A program made the position numbers and the translations under genes. A stretch of DNA of 6,331 nt from CAYSPT01 sp964432985 (GTDB lineage: Bacteria > Muiribacteriota > CAYSPT01). Shown one piece after another: positions 1 through 6,331 of the stretch. The stretch's first letter is position 1. Every line of letters starts with the position of its first letter. The notes under the pieces are model-generated. The model saw only the letters and a program-made list of their open reading frames with translations. It did not search any database and was not told the DNA's origin. Location: the NCBI GenBank assembly GCA_964432985.1, contig CAYSPT010000138.1, positions 1 through 6,331 on the forward strand, given 5' to 3'.

Positions 1-518
1 TCAAGGTGGCCTTTCACGAGCGTAATCTCGGCAAAGGCGCCGCTCTGAAAACCGGATTTGATCTGGTTTCGGGAGATATCGTAATCATCCAGGATGCCGA
101 TCTCGAATACGATCCCCGCGATTATGCACAACTCCTGGAGCCAATCCTGGACGGCCGGGCCGATGTGGTTTACGGGTCTCGTTTCCTGGGAGGGCCGCAC
201 CGTGTCCTGTTTTTCTGGCATTACGTGGGAAACAGGTTCCTCACCCTGCTCTCGAACATATTCAACAATATCAACCTGACCGACATGGAAACCTGTTACA
301 AGGTGTTTCGAAAAGAGGTACTCGACGGGCTCAATTTGAGGTCATGCCGGTTTGGTTTTGAACCGGAATTTACCGCCAAGGTTGCACGAAGGTATTACCG
401 TATCTACGAGGTACCGATCAGCTACAGCGGCCGGACCTACGCCGAAGGAAAAAAGATTACCTGGCTGGATGGTGTCAAGGCTATATTCGCCATTCTCTGG
501 TTCCGTTTTTTTCAATGA
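1..518 (+). CDS. Family 2 glycosyltransferase (DPM-synthase-like), 3' part only
   Basis: The reading frame is open from the left edge (first full codon at base 3) to the TGA at 516-518, so the gene starts upstream. The GTG at base 6 is only an internal valine. The visible 171 residues match the C-terminal two thirds of GT-A fold enzymes like dolichyl/polyprenyl-phosphate mannose or glucose synthases. The landmarks are RNLGKGAALKTG (nucleotide-binding region), the metal-binding DAD in QDADLEYDP (bases 93-101), GSRFLGG, TDMETCYKVFR, FEPEFTAKVAR and the VPISYSGRTYAEGKKITW segment near the end. These enzymes transfer a sugar from a nucleotide sugar to a polyprenyl phosphate or similar acceptor at the inner face of the membrane. 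No transmembrane segment is visible, so this is the soluble single-domain type rather than one with a membrane anchor. About 60-70 N-terminal residues are probably missing. The family is clear; the sugar and acceptor cannot be read from the sequence. Confidence 0.88.
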   Translation, partial: KVAFHERNLGKGAALKTGFDLVSGDIVIIQDADLEYDPRDYAQLLEPILDGRADVVYGSRFLGGPHRVLFFWHYVGNRFLTLLSNIFNNINLTDMETCYKVFRKEVLDGLNLRSCRFGFEPEFTAKVARRYYRIYEVPISYSGRTYAEGKKITWLDGVKAIFAILWFRFFQ

Positions 519-575
519 AAGCTCCTCTGCCGGACGAAGGACAGCCTCTTTGTGAATCAAGCGCGACAAAACCAA

Positions 576-605
576 TTGACACAGGGGTATTGAGGATAGT
601 AAACT
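576..605 (+). promoter_or_regulatory. Candidate sigma-70-type promoter for the ATP-grasp-recD2-uvrD unit
   Basis: A perfect TTGACA (576-581) is followed after 18 bases by TAAACT (600-605), which matches TATAAT at four of six positions. It lies in the only sizeable gap of the window, about 85 bases before the ATP-grasp start codon, and transcription would begin near 611-613. The -35 box is convincing. The -10 box is weak, and overlapping alternatives such as TAGTAA (597-602, 15-base spacer) are possible. No clear terminator for the glycosyltransferase was seen in the gap, so read-through from upstream may also contribute. Confidence 0.42.
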
Positions 606-610
606 TTCGA

Positions 611-634
611 GTTACCTACCGTTAGCAAGGTAAC
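611..634 (+). promoter_or_regulatory. Inverted repeat at the predicted transcription start
   Basis: GTTACCT (611-617) and AGGTAAC (628-634) are perfect 7-base inverted arms around a 10-base centre. The first arm coincides with the transcription start expected from the candidate promoter. The repeat could be a dimeric repressor's operator over +1 or a hairpin at the 5' end of the mRNA. It has no T-tract, so it is not a typical intrinsic terminator. A 7-base repeat can arise by chance, so confidence is limited. Confidence 0.33.
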
Positions 635-674
635 ACGAATGATTTGTGAATAATTCGGGTTAGATCTGTATTCT

Positions 675-680
675 GGAGGG
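675..680 (+). promoter_or_regulatory. Ribosome binding site of the ATP-grasp gene
   Basis: GGAGGG ends eight bases before the ATG at 689, a near-consensus Shine-Dalgarno site at good spacing. It fixes the start of the 485-residue protein and suggests strong initiation at the first gene of the unit. Confidence 0.8.
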
Positions 681-688
681 ATACCACA

Positions 689-2146
689 ATGGAAGATATC
701 ATCAGGAAAAAAGTAATGTTGTTTGCCTCACACGATTGGAGCCTGCGGCACGGTATGCGGGCTTTCATGGATTATTACGACCCGGCCATTACCTGGCAGG
801 GAAAAACCTACAAGCTCGATCTTGGCCGGATTATTGCGGAACCGATTATATGCGGGGAGAACCTGCGCGAAAAAGCGGATCTGGTTGTCGACCGTACGGT
901 GCACTGGAACAACTACTACAAGTGCTGGGGCCAGAGCGCTATCAATTGCCAGATGGGTATTGTCAACCATCCCAACACGTTTGACAACCATGGCAAGCAT
1001 GTAACCTACGACCTGATGGCCCGCGCCATGCACCCGAAGGACTACTTTCCCAAAACGGTGCTCCTGCCCCAGTTCAATCCCTACACCGAAGACCAGCGCA
1101 AAGAGGAACTCTGGCAGCTGCGGCAGGGCCTGATTCTCAGCAATACCAAATATGGCTGGGACCCCAACCGCCGGGTGACCGATTGGGACCAGGTCAACCA
1201 GGACATGGAGAGTTACAAGCGCCACATGGCCCGGCACAAACTCGTGAGGGAGCAGTTCTACTATCCGGGGAATTACCTCAAGCACGTTATCGAAGACATA
1301 TTCGAAAACAAGTTTCCGCTCTATCTCAAGAAGGTCCGCGGCGGCGGCGGAGCCGATGTTTTCAAGATCAACAGCCTGGACGAGCTGTACGAGAAGTACG
1401 ATGAGACGGAAGGCCGCACCTTCCACCTGCAGGAAGCTATCGAGGATTTCGAGGTATTCATCCGCTGCATGGCCATCGGGCCGCAGATCCTGCCCATTAA
1501 GTTCCTGCCGGACACGCCGCTTCACGAGCATTACAGTCCCGATAAGCTGCAGGTCAACAAGGAGATTTTTGGACGCGTGTCCAACTATGTCAAGCTGATC
1601 AACGCCTTCTTCCGCTGGACATACAACTCCTACGAGTGCCTGGTCAAGGACGGGGTCATTATGCCTATCGATTTCGCCAACGCCTGTCCCGACAGCAATT
1701 TCACCTCGCTGCACGTGCACTTCCCGTGGTTGATCTGCGCCCTGGTGAAGTGGCTGAGCTTCTGCGCGGTGACCCAGAAGGACATGGGCATCGACCTGGA
1801 GCAGAAACGGTATCTCGACGTCATCAACGATCCGAATGTATCGCAGCTCGAGAAGTACGAGCACCACTGCAAGGTCAGCAATGAGTACTTCGAGATTCCG
1901 AAATTCCAGGAGTTCTGCGAGAAAAACTTCAAGAATATCGATGAGCGGATGGTGGACTTCATCGAACATTACCTGGACGAGATCGTCGGCCTGGCCATCG
2001 AGTTCAGCGACTTCCCGAAATACGAGCACAAAAAGTTCTTCTGGGAGTACAAGAACGTGATGAAGAACGTGTTTCTGCCCAACGCCGAAAAATACCTGAC
2101 CACGGTCATTTACGAGGACGAGGGCAAGCAGCTCCAGAACACTTGA
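689..2146 (+). CDS. RimK-like ATP-grasp protein of unknown substrate
   Basis: This 485-residue soluble protein has no signal peptide or membrane segment. An N-terminal pre-ATP-grasp region (about 1-128) includes ADLVVDRTVHWNNYYK and ends in the strand KTVLLPQF (122-129). A helical, charged stretch (about 130-209) follows. The ATP-grasp part has the strand and glycine loop YLKKVRGGGGADVFKI (212-227, likely ATP-binding Lys214), then QEAIEDFEVFIRC (248-260, with Arg259), and PIDFANACPDSN (326-337). In the last, Asp328 and Asn331 fit the metal-binding D-x-x-N position. This order resembles a widespread set of uncharacterised ATP-grasp proteins remembered by a similar 'AIDFMNPAPD' motif. ATP-grasp enzymes usually join a carboxylate to an amine or thiol through an acyl-phosphate. 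The substrate here is unknown. A helical C-terminal region (about 360-485) may be an accessory or oligomerisation part. Ten cysteines are present, with no clear zinc-binding pattern. The start is set by the ribosome binding site at 675-680. The stop overlaps the recD2 start. Confidence 0.78.
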   Translation: MEDIIRKKVMLFASHDWSLRHGMRAFMDYYDPAITWQGKTYKLDLGRIIAEPIICGENLREKADLVVDRTVHWNNYYKCWGQSAINCQMGIVNHPNTFDNHGKHVTYDLMARAMHPKDYFPKTVLLPQFNPYTEDQRKEELWQLRQGLILSNTKYGWDPNRRVTDWDQVNQDMESYKRHMARHKLVREQFYYPGNYLKHVIEDIFENKFPLYLKKVRGGGGADVFKINSLDELYEKYDETEGRTFHLQEAIEDFEVFIRCMAIGPQILPIKFLPDTPLHEHYSPDKLQVNKEIFGRVSNYVKLINAFFRWTYNSYECLVKDGVIMPIDFANACPDSNFTSLHVHFPWLICALVKWLSFCAVTQKDMGIDLEQKRYLDVINDPNVSQLEKYEHHCKVSNEYFEIPKFQEFCEKNFKNIDERMVDFIEHYLDEIVGLAIEFSDFPKYEHKKFFWEYKNVMKNVFLPNAEKYLTTVIYEDEGKQLQNT

Positions 2147-4398
2147 TGAGCAGTGACACCTTAGAGAAACTCGAAGGCGCCCTTACGGGGATCACCTACT
2201 GTAAGGGCGCTTTCCTTATCGCCGACTTCACCTGCGAGGACGGTGAGCGCGTCAAGGTGCTGGGCTCCATGGAAGGGGTTAGCCTGGGGCAGCCCCTCAC
2301 CCTGTACGGGGAATGGACAGCCCATCTCCGTTTCGGACCCCAGTTCAAGATCCACGCCTTTCATCACCGTAAACCGGCCACAGCGGAAGCCATCCGCCGG
2401 TACCTGGGAAGCGGCCTGATCAAGGGAATCGGCCCCAAGCTCTCCGACGCCATCGTGTCCACTTTCGGTGAAAGCACGCTTCAGGTGCTCGATGAGGACA
2501 TTGAAAAACTGCGCACCGTGCCCGGTGTGGGGCCGTCCCGGGCGCACATCATCCGCGAAGCCTGGGAGAAGCACCGCCGGGTGATGGATATCATGATGTT
2601 TCTCCAGGAGCACGAAATTTCACCGGCCCTGTCGGCAAAGATCTACCGCCAGTATCGTGAGCGGTCTATCAACGTGCTGAAAGAAAATCCGTACCTGCTG
2701 ATTGACGAGCTGCGGGGCGTGGGATTCAAGAAGGCCGACGTCATTGCCAACAAGCTGGGAATAGCCGAAGATTCTGCTTTCCGTATCCGGGCCGGGATCA
2801 GCTACATGCTGTCAAAGGCCATGGACGAGGGGCATTGCTGTGCTCCGATGGACGATCTTCCCCAGGCGGTCGAAGCGCTGCTGGCTATTGAACCCGGGCT
2901 GGTGCTCGGTGAGATGAAGTCCATGGTAGAAGAGGGAAAGCTCAGCCAGGTAGATGAGGATGTCTATCTGCCGAAGGTGTATCGTGCCGAGCAGGGGGCC
3001 GCCGCCACGCTGGCCGGGCTCATTGATGCACGGGTCAGACCGTTGTCCGATCCCGGCGACAGCCTCTTCGGGCAGCTGGAGAAGTCCGGTGGGCTTACGC
3101 TCAACAGCGAGCAAAAAGAGACCGGGCGAACGGCTTTGCGGGAGAATGTCCTGGTGGTGACCGGCGGACCGGGAACCGGGAAGACAACGGTAATCTCGTT
3201 TCTGGTGCGTCTTTTCGAACACGCTGGACTGGAGGTGGAACTGGCTGCTCCCACCGGCAGGGCAGCCAAACGGATGGAAGAACTGACCGGCCGGCCGGCC
3301 CGGACCATTCACCGCCTGCTGGAATACGTGCCGCACGAGAACACATTCCGCCGGGGGCGGGACTGTCCGCTTCCGTGCCAGGCGGTTATCGTGGACGAGG
3401 TCTCCATGCTGGACATATTCTTGTTTCATCGCCTGATAGCGGCCCTTAGCGCCGGCTGCCGCCTGGTGCTGGTTGGCGATCACAACCAGCTTCCCTCGGT
3501 GGGGCCGGGCAATGTTCTTGCGGACATCATCCGTTCCGGTGTGGTGCCGGTTATCCATTTGCAGGAAGTCTACCGTCAGACCGGTTCGGGGCATATTGTT
3601 CTCAACGCCCACCGCATCAACCAGGGGCTGCTCCCCCGTTCGGGAAAGGGAGTATCGCAGCAGAATAAAACGAATACCGATGAGGGCACGGCCAACTGGG
3701 CCGAGGATGACGAAGCCGCCGGTGATGAGCTCGATCCGGTTATAGATTTTTATTTCATCAGGGAAGACGATTCACTCAAAGCGGAGAAGCTTGTGATTGA
3801 TTGTGCTGCCAGGAGGTTACCGCGGCACCTGAACACCAGCGGTTTCGAATCGGTCCAGGTCATCTCTCCCATGTACCGTGGGCCCTGCGGGGTCAATAAT
3901 CTCAATGCGGAACTGCAGAGGCAGTTAAATCCGGACAGCCGTGGAACACTGATCGGTGGACGTCTTTTCAAGCATGGTGATAAGGTGATGCAGATCAAAA
4001 ACGATTATCATAGAGATGTGTATAACGGTGATATAGGGATAATCGATGAAATAAACAATGTCAATCGCACCATCATTGTTTCAATCGCCGGCCGCTGTGT
4101 GCTGTACGATTTCGATGACCTGGATAATCTCGTGCTGGCTTACGCCATTTCGGTCCACAAATCCCAGGGCAGCGAGTACCAGGCGGTGGTGCTGCCGCTG
4201 GTTAATCATCACTACGTCATGCTGCAGCGCAATCTGCTGTACACAGCGGTGACACGGGCAAAAAGAATGATGATTATCGTCGGTTCCCGTAAAGCGCTGT
4301 CCATCGCGGTGCGCAATGTCAGGGTGCGGCAGCGCCGCACCGGGCTGGTCCGCACACTGAGGGAAAACCTGGAAGGGTACGATCATGTCAGAGTCTGA
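2146..4398 (+). CDS. recD2: RecD2 family ATP-dependent DNA helicase (SF1B)
   Basis: RecD2 is a 5'-to-3' DNA helicase acting in DNA repair and replication-fork maintenance without RecB or RecC. The 750-residue protein has the full layout. An N-terminal OB-like region is followed by three helix-hairpin-helix-like segments: IKGIGPK (about 93-99), VPGVGPSRA (125-133) and LRGVGFKKAD (189-198). The motor has Walker A GGPGTGKTT (340-348, Lys346), motif Ia APTGRAAKRM, Walker B with DE at 417-418, motif III GDHNQLPSVGPG (444-455), motif IV EVYRQ, VHKSQGSE (670-677) and the arginine-finger motif VTRAKR (702-707). ATG 2146 is preferred. It overlaps the previous TGA by one base, which fits translational coupling. 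An in-frame TTG at 2143 would add one residue. No strong ribosome binding site lies close upstream. Oddities are an acidic low-complexity insertion (about 498-531) and a strong hairpin near the 3' end. The stop lies 14 bases inside the next gene. Confidence 0.94.
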   Translation: MSSDTLEKLEGALTGITYCKGAFLIADFTCEDGERVKVLGSMEGVSLGQPLTLYGEWTAHLRFGPQFKIHAFHHRKPATAEAIRRYLGSGLIKGIGPKLSDAIVSTFGESTLQVLDEDIEKLRTVPGVGPSRAHIIREAWEKHRRVMDIMMFLQEHEISPALSAKIYRQYRERSINVLKENPYLLIDELRGVGFKKADVIANKLGIAEDSAFRIRAGISYMLSKAMDEGHCCAPMDDLPQAVEALLAIEPGLVLGEMKSMVEEGKLSQVDEDVYLPKVYRAEQGAAATLAGLIDARVRPLSDPGDSLFGQLEKSGGLTLNSEQKETGRTALRENVLVVTGGPGTGKTTVISFLVRLFEHAGLEVELAAPTGRAAKRMEELTGRPARTIHRLLEYVPHENTFRRGRDCPLPCQAVIVDEVSMLDIFLFHRLIAALSAGCRLVLVGDHNQLPSVGPGNVLADIIRSGVVPVIHLQEVYRQTGSGHIVLNAHRINQGLLPRSGKGVSQQNKTNTDEGTANWAEDDEAAGDELDPVIDFYFIREDDSLKAEKLVIDCAARRLPRHLNTSGFESVQVISPMYRGPCGVNNLNAELQRQLNPDSRGTLIGGRLFKHGDKVMQIKNDYHRDVYNGDIGIIDEINNVNRTIIVSIAGRCVLYDFDDLDNLVLAYAISVHKSQGSEYQAVVLPLVNHHYVMLQRNLLYTAVTRAKRMMIIVGSRKALSIAVRNVRVRQRRTGLVRTLRENLEGYDHVRV
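3637..3738 (+). other. Acidic low-complexity insertion in RecD2
   Basis: Codons 498-531 encode a polar stretch between INQGLLP and the conserved IDFYFI strand. It starts basic and polar (RSGKGVSQQNKTNT) and becomes acidic (AEDDEAAGDELD). In remembered RecD2 proteins the residues after NAHRIN(x)G-(x)-P lead to the equivalent of DFYFI within few residues, so about 25-30 residues look extra here. The stretch is probably a disordered surface loop between motif IV and the second motor domain. The frame is intact on both sides, so it is not a frameshift. Confidence 0.55.
4323..4341 (+). promoter_or_regulatory. Strong hairpin inside the 3' end of recD2, upstream of uvrD
   Basis: GGTGCGGC (4323-4330) and GCCGCACC (4334-4341) form a perfect 8-bp stem, seven pairs being G-C, with a three-base AGC loop. 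It ends 29 bases before the uvrD ribosome binding site. No T-run follows, so a classical intrinsic terminator is unlikely. It could influence mRNA stability or coupling between the two helicase genes, or simply reflect the arginine-rich codons of RVRQRRTG that it encodes. Confidence 0.4.
4371..4377 (+). promoter_or_regulatory. Ribosome binding site of the uvrD-like gene
   Basis: GGAAGGG lies inside the recD2 coding sequence, seven bases before ATG 4385. It supports initiation at that ATG, upstream of both copies of the duplicated N-terminal segment, rather than at the in-frame GTG at 4421, which has only weak purine bases before it. Confidence 0.65.
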
Positions 4399-6331
4399 TA
4401 TCCTGTCAGAGCTCAATGAGGTGCAGACTCAAGCGGTTGTTTCAGAGACCGATATCCTGGCCGGCCTTAATCCGGTTCAGACTCAAGCGGTTGTCTACGG
4501 TGAAGGACCGCTTCTGGTACTGGCCGGTGCCGGCAGCGGGAAAACAAAAGTCATTACCCACCGGATCGCTCACCTGATCAACTCCCGCGGAATCAAGCCC
4601 TGGGAGATTCTCGCTCTCACGTTTACCAACAAGGCCGCCGCGGAAATGCGACACCGGATTGAAGCTCTTCTGGGCTTCGATTCTCTCAGGATGTGGATGG
4701 GGACTTTTCACTCCATGTGCGCCCGTATCCTGCGCCGCCACGCCGCCGTATTGGGCTATTCCAGCCGTTTTCTCATTTTTGACGAGATCGATCAGAAGTC
4801 CGTTCTCCGGCGCATCTTAAAGGAAATGGGAATCGACAAGGAGGTGCTGAAACCTGAACAAGCCCTGTACCAGATCAACACCGATAAGCAGGAGTTGATC
4901 GATCCGAGCTTCTACAAGAACATCGATGATCCCGACCAGCAGCTATTGGGCCGGGTTTACCGTGCGTACCAGGACAGCCTGGTCAGGGCCGACGGAATGG
5001 ATTTCGGCGACCTGTTGTTCAACGTAATCAGGCTTTTCAGCGATCACTCCGACATCCTTGAATCGTACCAGCAGCGGTTCAAATATATCCTGGTGGACGA
5101 GTTCCAGGACACCGACTCCGCCCAGCACGCCCTGGTAGACCTGTTGTCCGGGGAGAGCAAGAATGTCTGTGCCGTGGGAGACGATAACCAGTCTATTTAC
5201 ATGTTCCGGGGGGCGGAGGTAGAGAATGTCCTGGATTTCGAACGAAGCTTCCCGGGGGCGAAGGTTCTGCACATGATGCAGAACTACCGGTCCACCATGC
5301 ACATCCTCGGCGCTGCCAACGATGTCATCGGGTACAACCGGGGCCGCCGTCACCTCAAGGGCCTGTTCAGTGACCTGGGCGAAGGAAAAGAGGTAGTTTA
5401 TTACAACGCCCTCAACGGGTGGCGTGAAGCCGAATTCGTGATGAATGTGATCGTCAACAAGGTCAAAATGGAGGGACGTTCGTATCGCGACTGTGCCGTT
5501 TTCTACCGGACCCACTCCCAGTCACGGGTTTTTGAAGAAAAGTTTCTCGGACGGGACATCCCTCATCAGGTAGTGGGTGGAATCGCGTTTTATTCCCGAC
5601 GGGAAGTCAAGGATGTCATGGCCTACCTGCGCCTGGTGGCCAACCCCCTGGACGATGTCAGCCTGCGGCGGGTGATCAATGTGCCGGCCCGGAGTCTGGG
5701 AACCGCTTCCGTGAACAAGCTGACAAAGGCCGCGGCTGACCAGGACAAGCACATGTGGGAAATACTGGAGGACGCTACCGATAACGAGGCGTTTACCCTG
5801 TCTCTTGCCCGCAAGTTCCTTCGGTTCAAGGCACTTATCACCGATCTCAGGGTCTCAGCCAAAGGAAAACAGTCGTCGGAGATAATCAGGATGATTATCG
5901 AGAAGACGGAGTACCTGAAATACCTGGGGAAAATGAACCCTATCGAAGCGGTCAGCCGGCAGGAAAACGTGGAAGAACTGGTGACCATCGCCGTGGAGTA
6001 TGAAGCCGCAAATCCCGAGGGCACGCTGGATGGATTTCTGGAAAAAGTGGCCCTGGTAACCGACATCGACAAGTGGGCCGACCGTGATGACAAGGTAACG
6101 CTCATGACGCTGCATGCCGCCAAGGGCCTGGAGTTCCCGGTTGTGTTCATCACCGGTCTGGAAGAGACCATCCTTCCGCACGCAAACTCGCTTGGCGACC
6201 GCAGCGAACTGGAGGAGGAGCGCCGCCTGTTCTATGTCGGCGTTACCCGTGCCCAGAGAGAGCTTTTCATTACCTCCGCGCTTGAGCGTGCCCGGTTCGG
6301 CAAGGTCACTCAACAGGAAGCGTCGCGGTTT
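4385..6331 (+). CDS. UvrD/PcrA-type DNA helicase (SF1A), 3' end beyond the window
   Basis: UvrD/PcrA helicases unwind DNA 3' to 5' in nucleotide-excision and mismatch repair and strip proteins from DNA. The frame is open from ATG 4385 to the right edge (649 codons); family members have about 720-740 residues, so the C-terminal tail is missing. Motifs in order are Q-motif-like LNEVQTQAV (10-18), a second Q motif LNPVQTQAV (28-36), Walker A AGAGSGKT (47-54, Lys53), Ia TFTNKAAAEM, Ib GTFHSMCARILRR, II DEFQD (238-242), III GDDNQSIY (265-272), IV NYRS (300-303), V TLHAAKGLEF (575-584) and VI GVTRAQR (619-625). All catalytic motifs are intact. The start overlaps recD2 by 14 bases and has a ribosome binding site, so coupled translation is likely. 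The duplicated Q motif is unusual. Which of UvrD or PcrA it should be called cannot be decided, and the tail that binds UvrB or RNA polymerase in relatives is not visible. Confidence 0.93.
   Translation, partial: MSESDILSELNEVQTQAVVSETDILAGLNPVQTQAVVYGEGPLLVLAGAGSGKTKVITHRIAHLINSRGIKPWEILALTFTNKAAAEMRHRIEALLGFDSLRMWMGTFHSMCARILRRHAAVLGYSSRFLIFDEIDQKSVLRRILKEMGIDKEVLKPEQALYQINTDKQELIDPSFYKNIDDPDQQLLGRVYRAYQDSLVRADGMDFGDLLFNVIRLFSDHSDILESYQQRFKYILVDEFQDTDSAQHALVDLLSGESKNVCAVGDDNQSIYMFRGAEVENVLDFERSFPGAKVLHMMQNYRSTMHILGAANDVIGYNRGRRHLKGLFSDLGEGKEVVYYNALNGWREAEFVMNVIVNKVKMEGRSYRDCAVFYRTHSQSRVFEEKFLGRDIPHQVVGGIAFYSRREVKDVMAYLRLVANPLDDVSLRRVINVPARSLGTASVNKLTKAAADQDKHMWEILEDATDNEAFTLSLARKFLRFKALITDLRVSAKGKQSSEIIRMIIEKTEYLKYLGKMNPIEAVSRQENVEELVTIAVEYEAANPEGTLDGFLEKVALVTDIDKWADRDDKVTLMTLHAAKGLEFPVVFITGLEETILPHANSLGDRSELEEERRLFYVGVTRAQRELFITSALERARFGKVTQQEASRF
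4388..4495 (+). repeat. 54-base tandem duplication covering the uvrD Q motif
   Basis: Two adjacent 54-base units (4388-4441 and 4442-4495) begin directly after the ATG codon. By hand count they are identical at 43 of 54 bases. Both begin TCAGAG, share GATATCCTG, and end with the 17 identical bases CAGACTCAAGCGGTTGT. The period is exactly 18 codons, so the frame is kept. The encoded units are SESDILSELNEVQTQAVV and SETDILAGLNPVQTQAVV. The recD2 TGA (4396-4398) lies in unit 1; unit 2 has CGA at the matching place. Confidence 0.9.

Noticed and set aside
506..512. T7 run at the end of the glycosyltransferase gene as a slippage site or terminator
   Set aside because: No GC-rich stem precedes it, and the protein ends at the place typical of the family, so neither termination nor programmed frameshifting is supported.
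515..625. A 36-codon frame starting at an ATG that overlaps the glycosyltransferase stop (ATGA), ending TAG 623-625
   Set aside because: There is no ribosome binding site before it (a T7 run precedes it), it runs through the candidate promoter, and the peptide has no recognisable features. The overlapping ATGA alone is too weak.
728..2029. A 433-codon open frame on the minus strand opposite the ATP-grasp gene
   Set aside because: It mirrors the codons of a well-supported + strand gene. Its translation is rich in V, L, E and D without recognisable domains, and no ribosome binding site is evident. It is an antisense shadow.
3287..3300. Self-complementary CCGGCCGGCCGGCC tract in recD2
   Set aside because: It encodes conserved TGRPA residues next to motif Ia and is explained by GC-rich codon choice.
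2812..3612. A 266-codon open frame on the minus strand within recD2
   Set aside because: It lies opposite conserved helicase motifs of recD2 and its translation has no family signature, so it is a shadow frame.
4388..4398. Short palindrome TCAGA-G-TCTGA at the uvrD start and recD2 stop
   Set aside because: The arms are only five bases, it is part of the 54-base duplication, and the second copy does not keep the symmetry, so there is no sign of a selected site.
1..6331. CRISPR arrays, insertion sequences, tRNA or rRNA genes, or phage attachment sites
   Set aside because: I looked for spaced repeats, transposase frames, terminal inverted repeats and RNA gene landmarks and saw none. The window is filled by four ordinary coding frames.

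Overview
The window is a bacterial chromosomal fragment, moderately GC-rich by eye, with all recognisable genes on the + strand and tightly packed. Nothing in it fixes the phylum. Short intergenic space, Shine-Dalgarno sites, overlapping start and stop codons and a stand-alone RecD2 all indicate a bacterium, plausibly an uncultured environmental lineage (inference).

Layout: (1) bases 1-518 hold the 3' part of a family 2 glycosyltransferase of the dolichyl-phosphate-mannose-synthase-like type. (2) Bases 519-688 are a 170-base gap with a candidate promoter, an inverted repeat at the expected transcription start and a strong ribosome binding site. (3) Bases 689-2146 encode a 485-residue RimK-like ATP-grasp protein of unknown substrate. 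(4) Bases 2146-4398 encode RecD2, a 5'-to-3' superfamily 1B helicase. Its start overlaps the previous stop by one base. (5) Bases 4385 to the right edge encode the first 649 residues of a UvrD/PcrA-type 3'-to-5' superfamily 1A helicase. It overlaps recD2 by 14 bases and is cut off by the window end.

Genes 3-5 look like one transcription unit, probably read from the promoter before gene 3. The two helicases have opposite polarities by family knowledge and are probably translationally coupled. RecD2 is linked to replication-fork and repair work, and UvrD/PcrA to nucleotide-excision and mismatch repair and to clearing proteins from DNA. Why an ATP-grasp ligase-like enzyme heads this unit is not explained.

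The most unusual feature is at the start of the uvrD-like gene. A diverged 54-base tandem duplication gives the protein two successive Q motifs before its Walker A loop. Removing one 18-residue copy puts the Walker A lysine at residue 35, the position it has in E. coli UvrD. Other points of note are a perfect 8-bp hairpin near the end of recD2 and an acidic low-complexity insertion inside the RecD2 motor.
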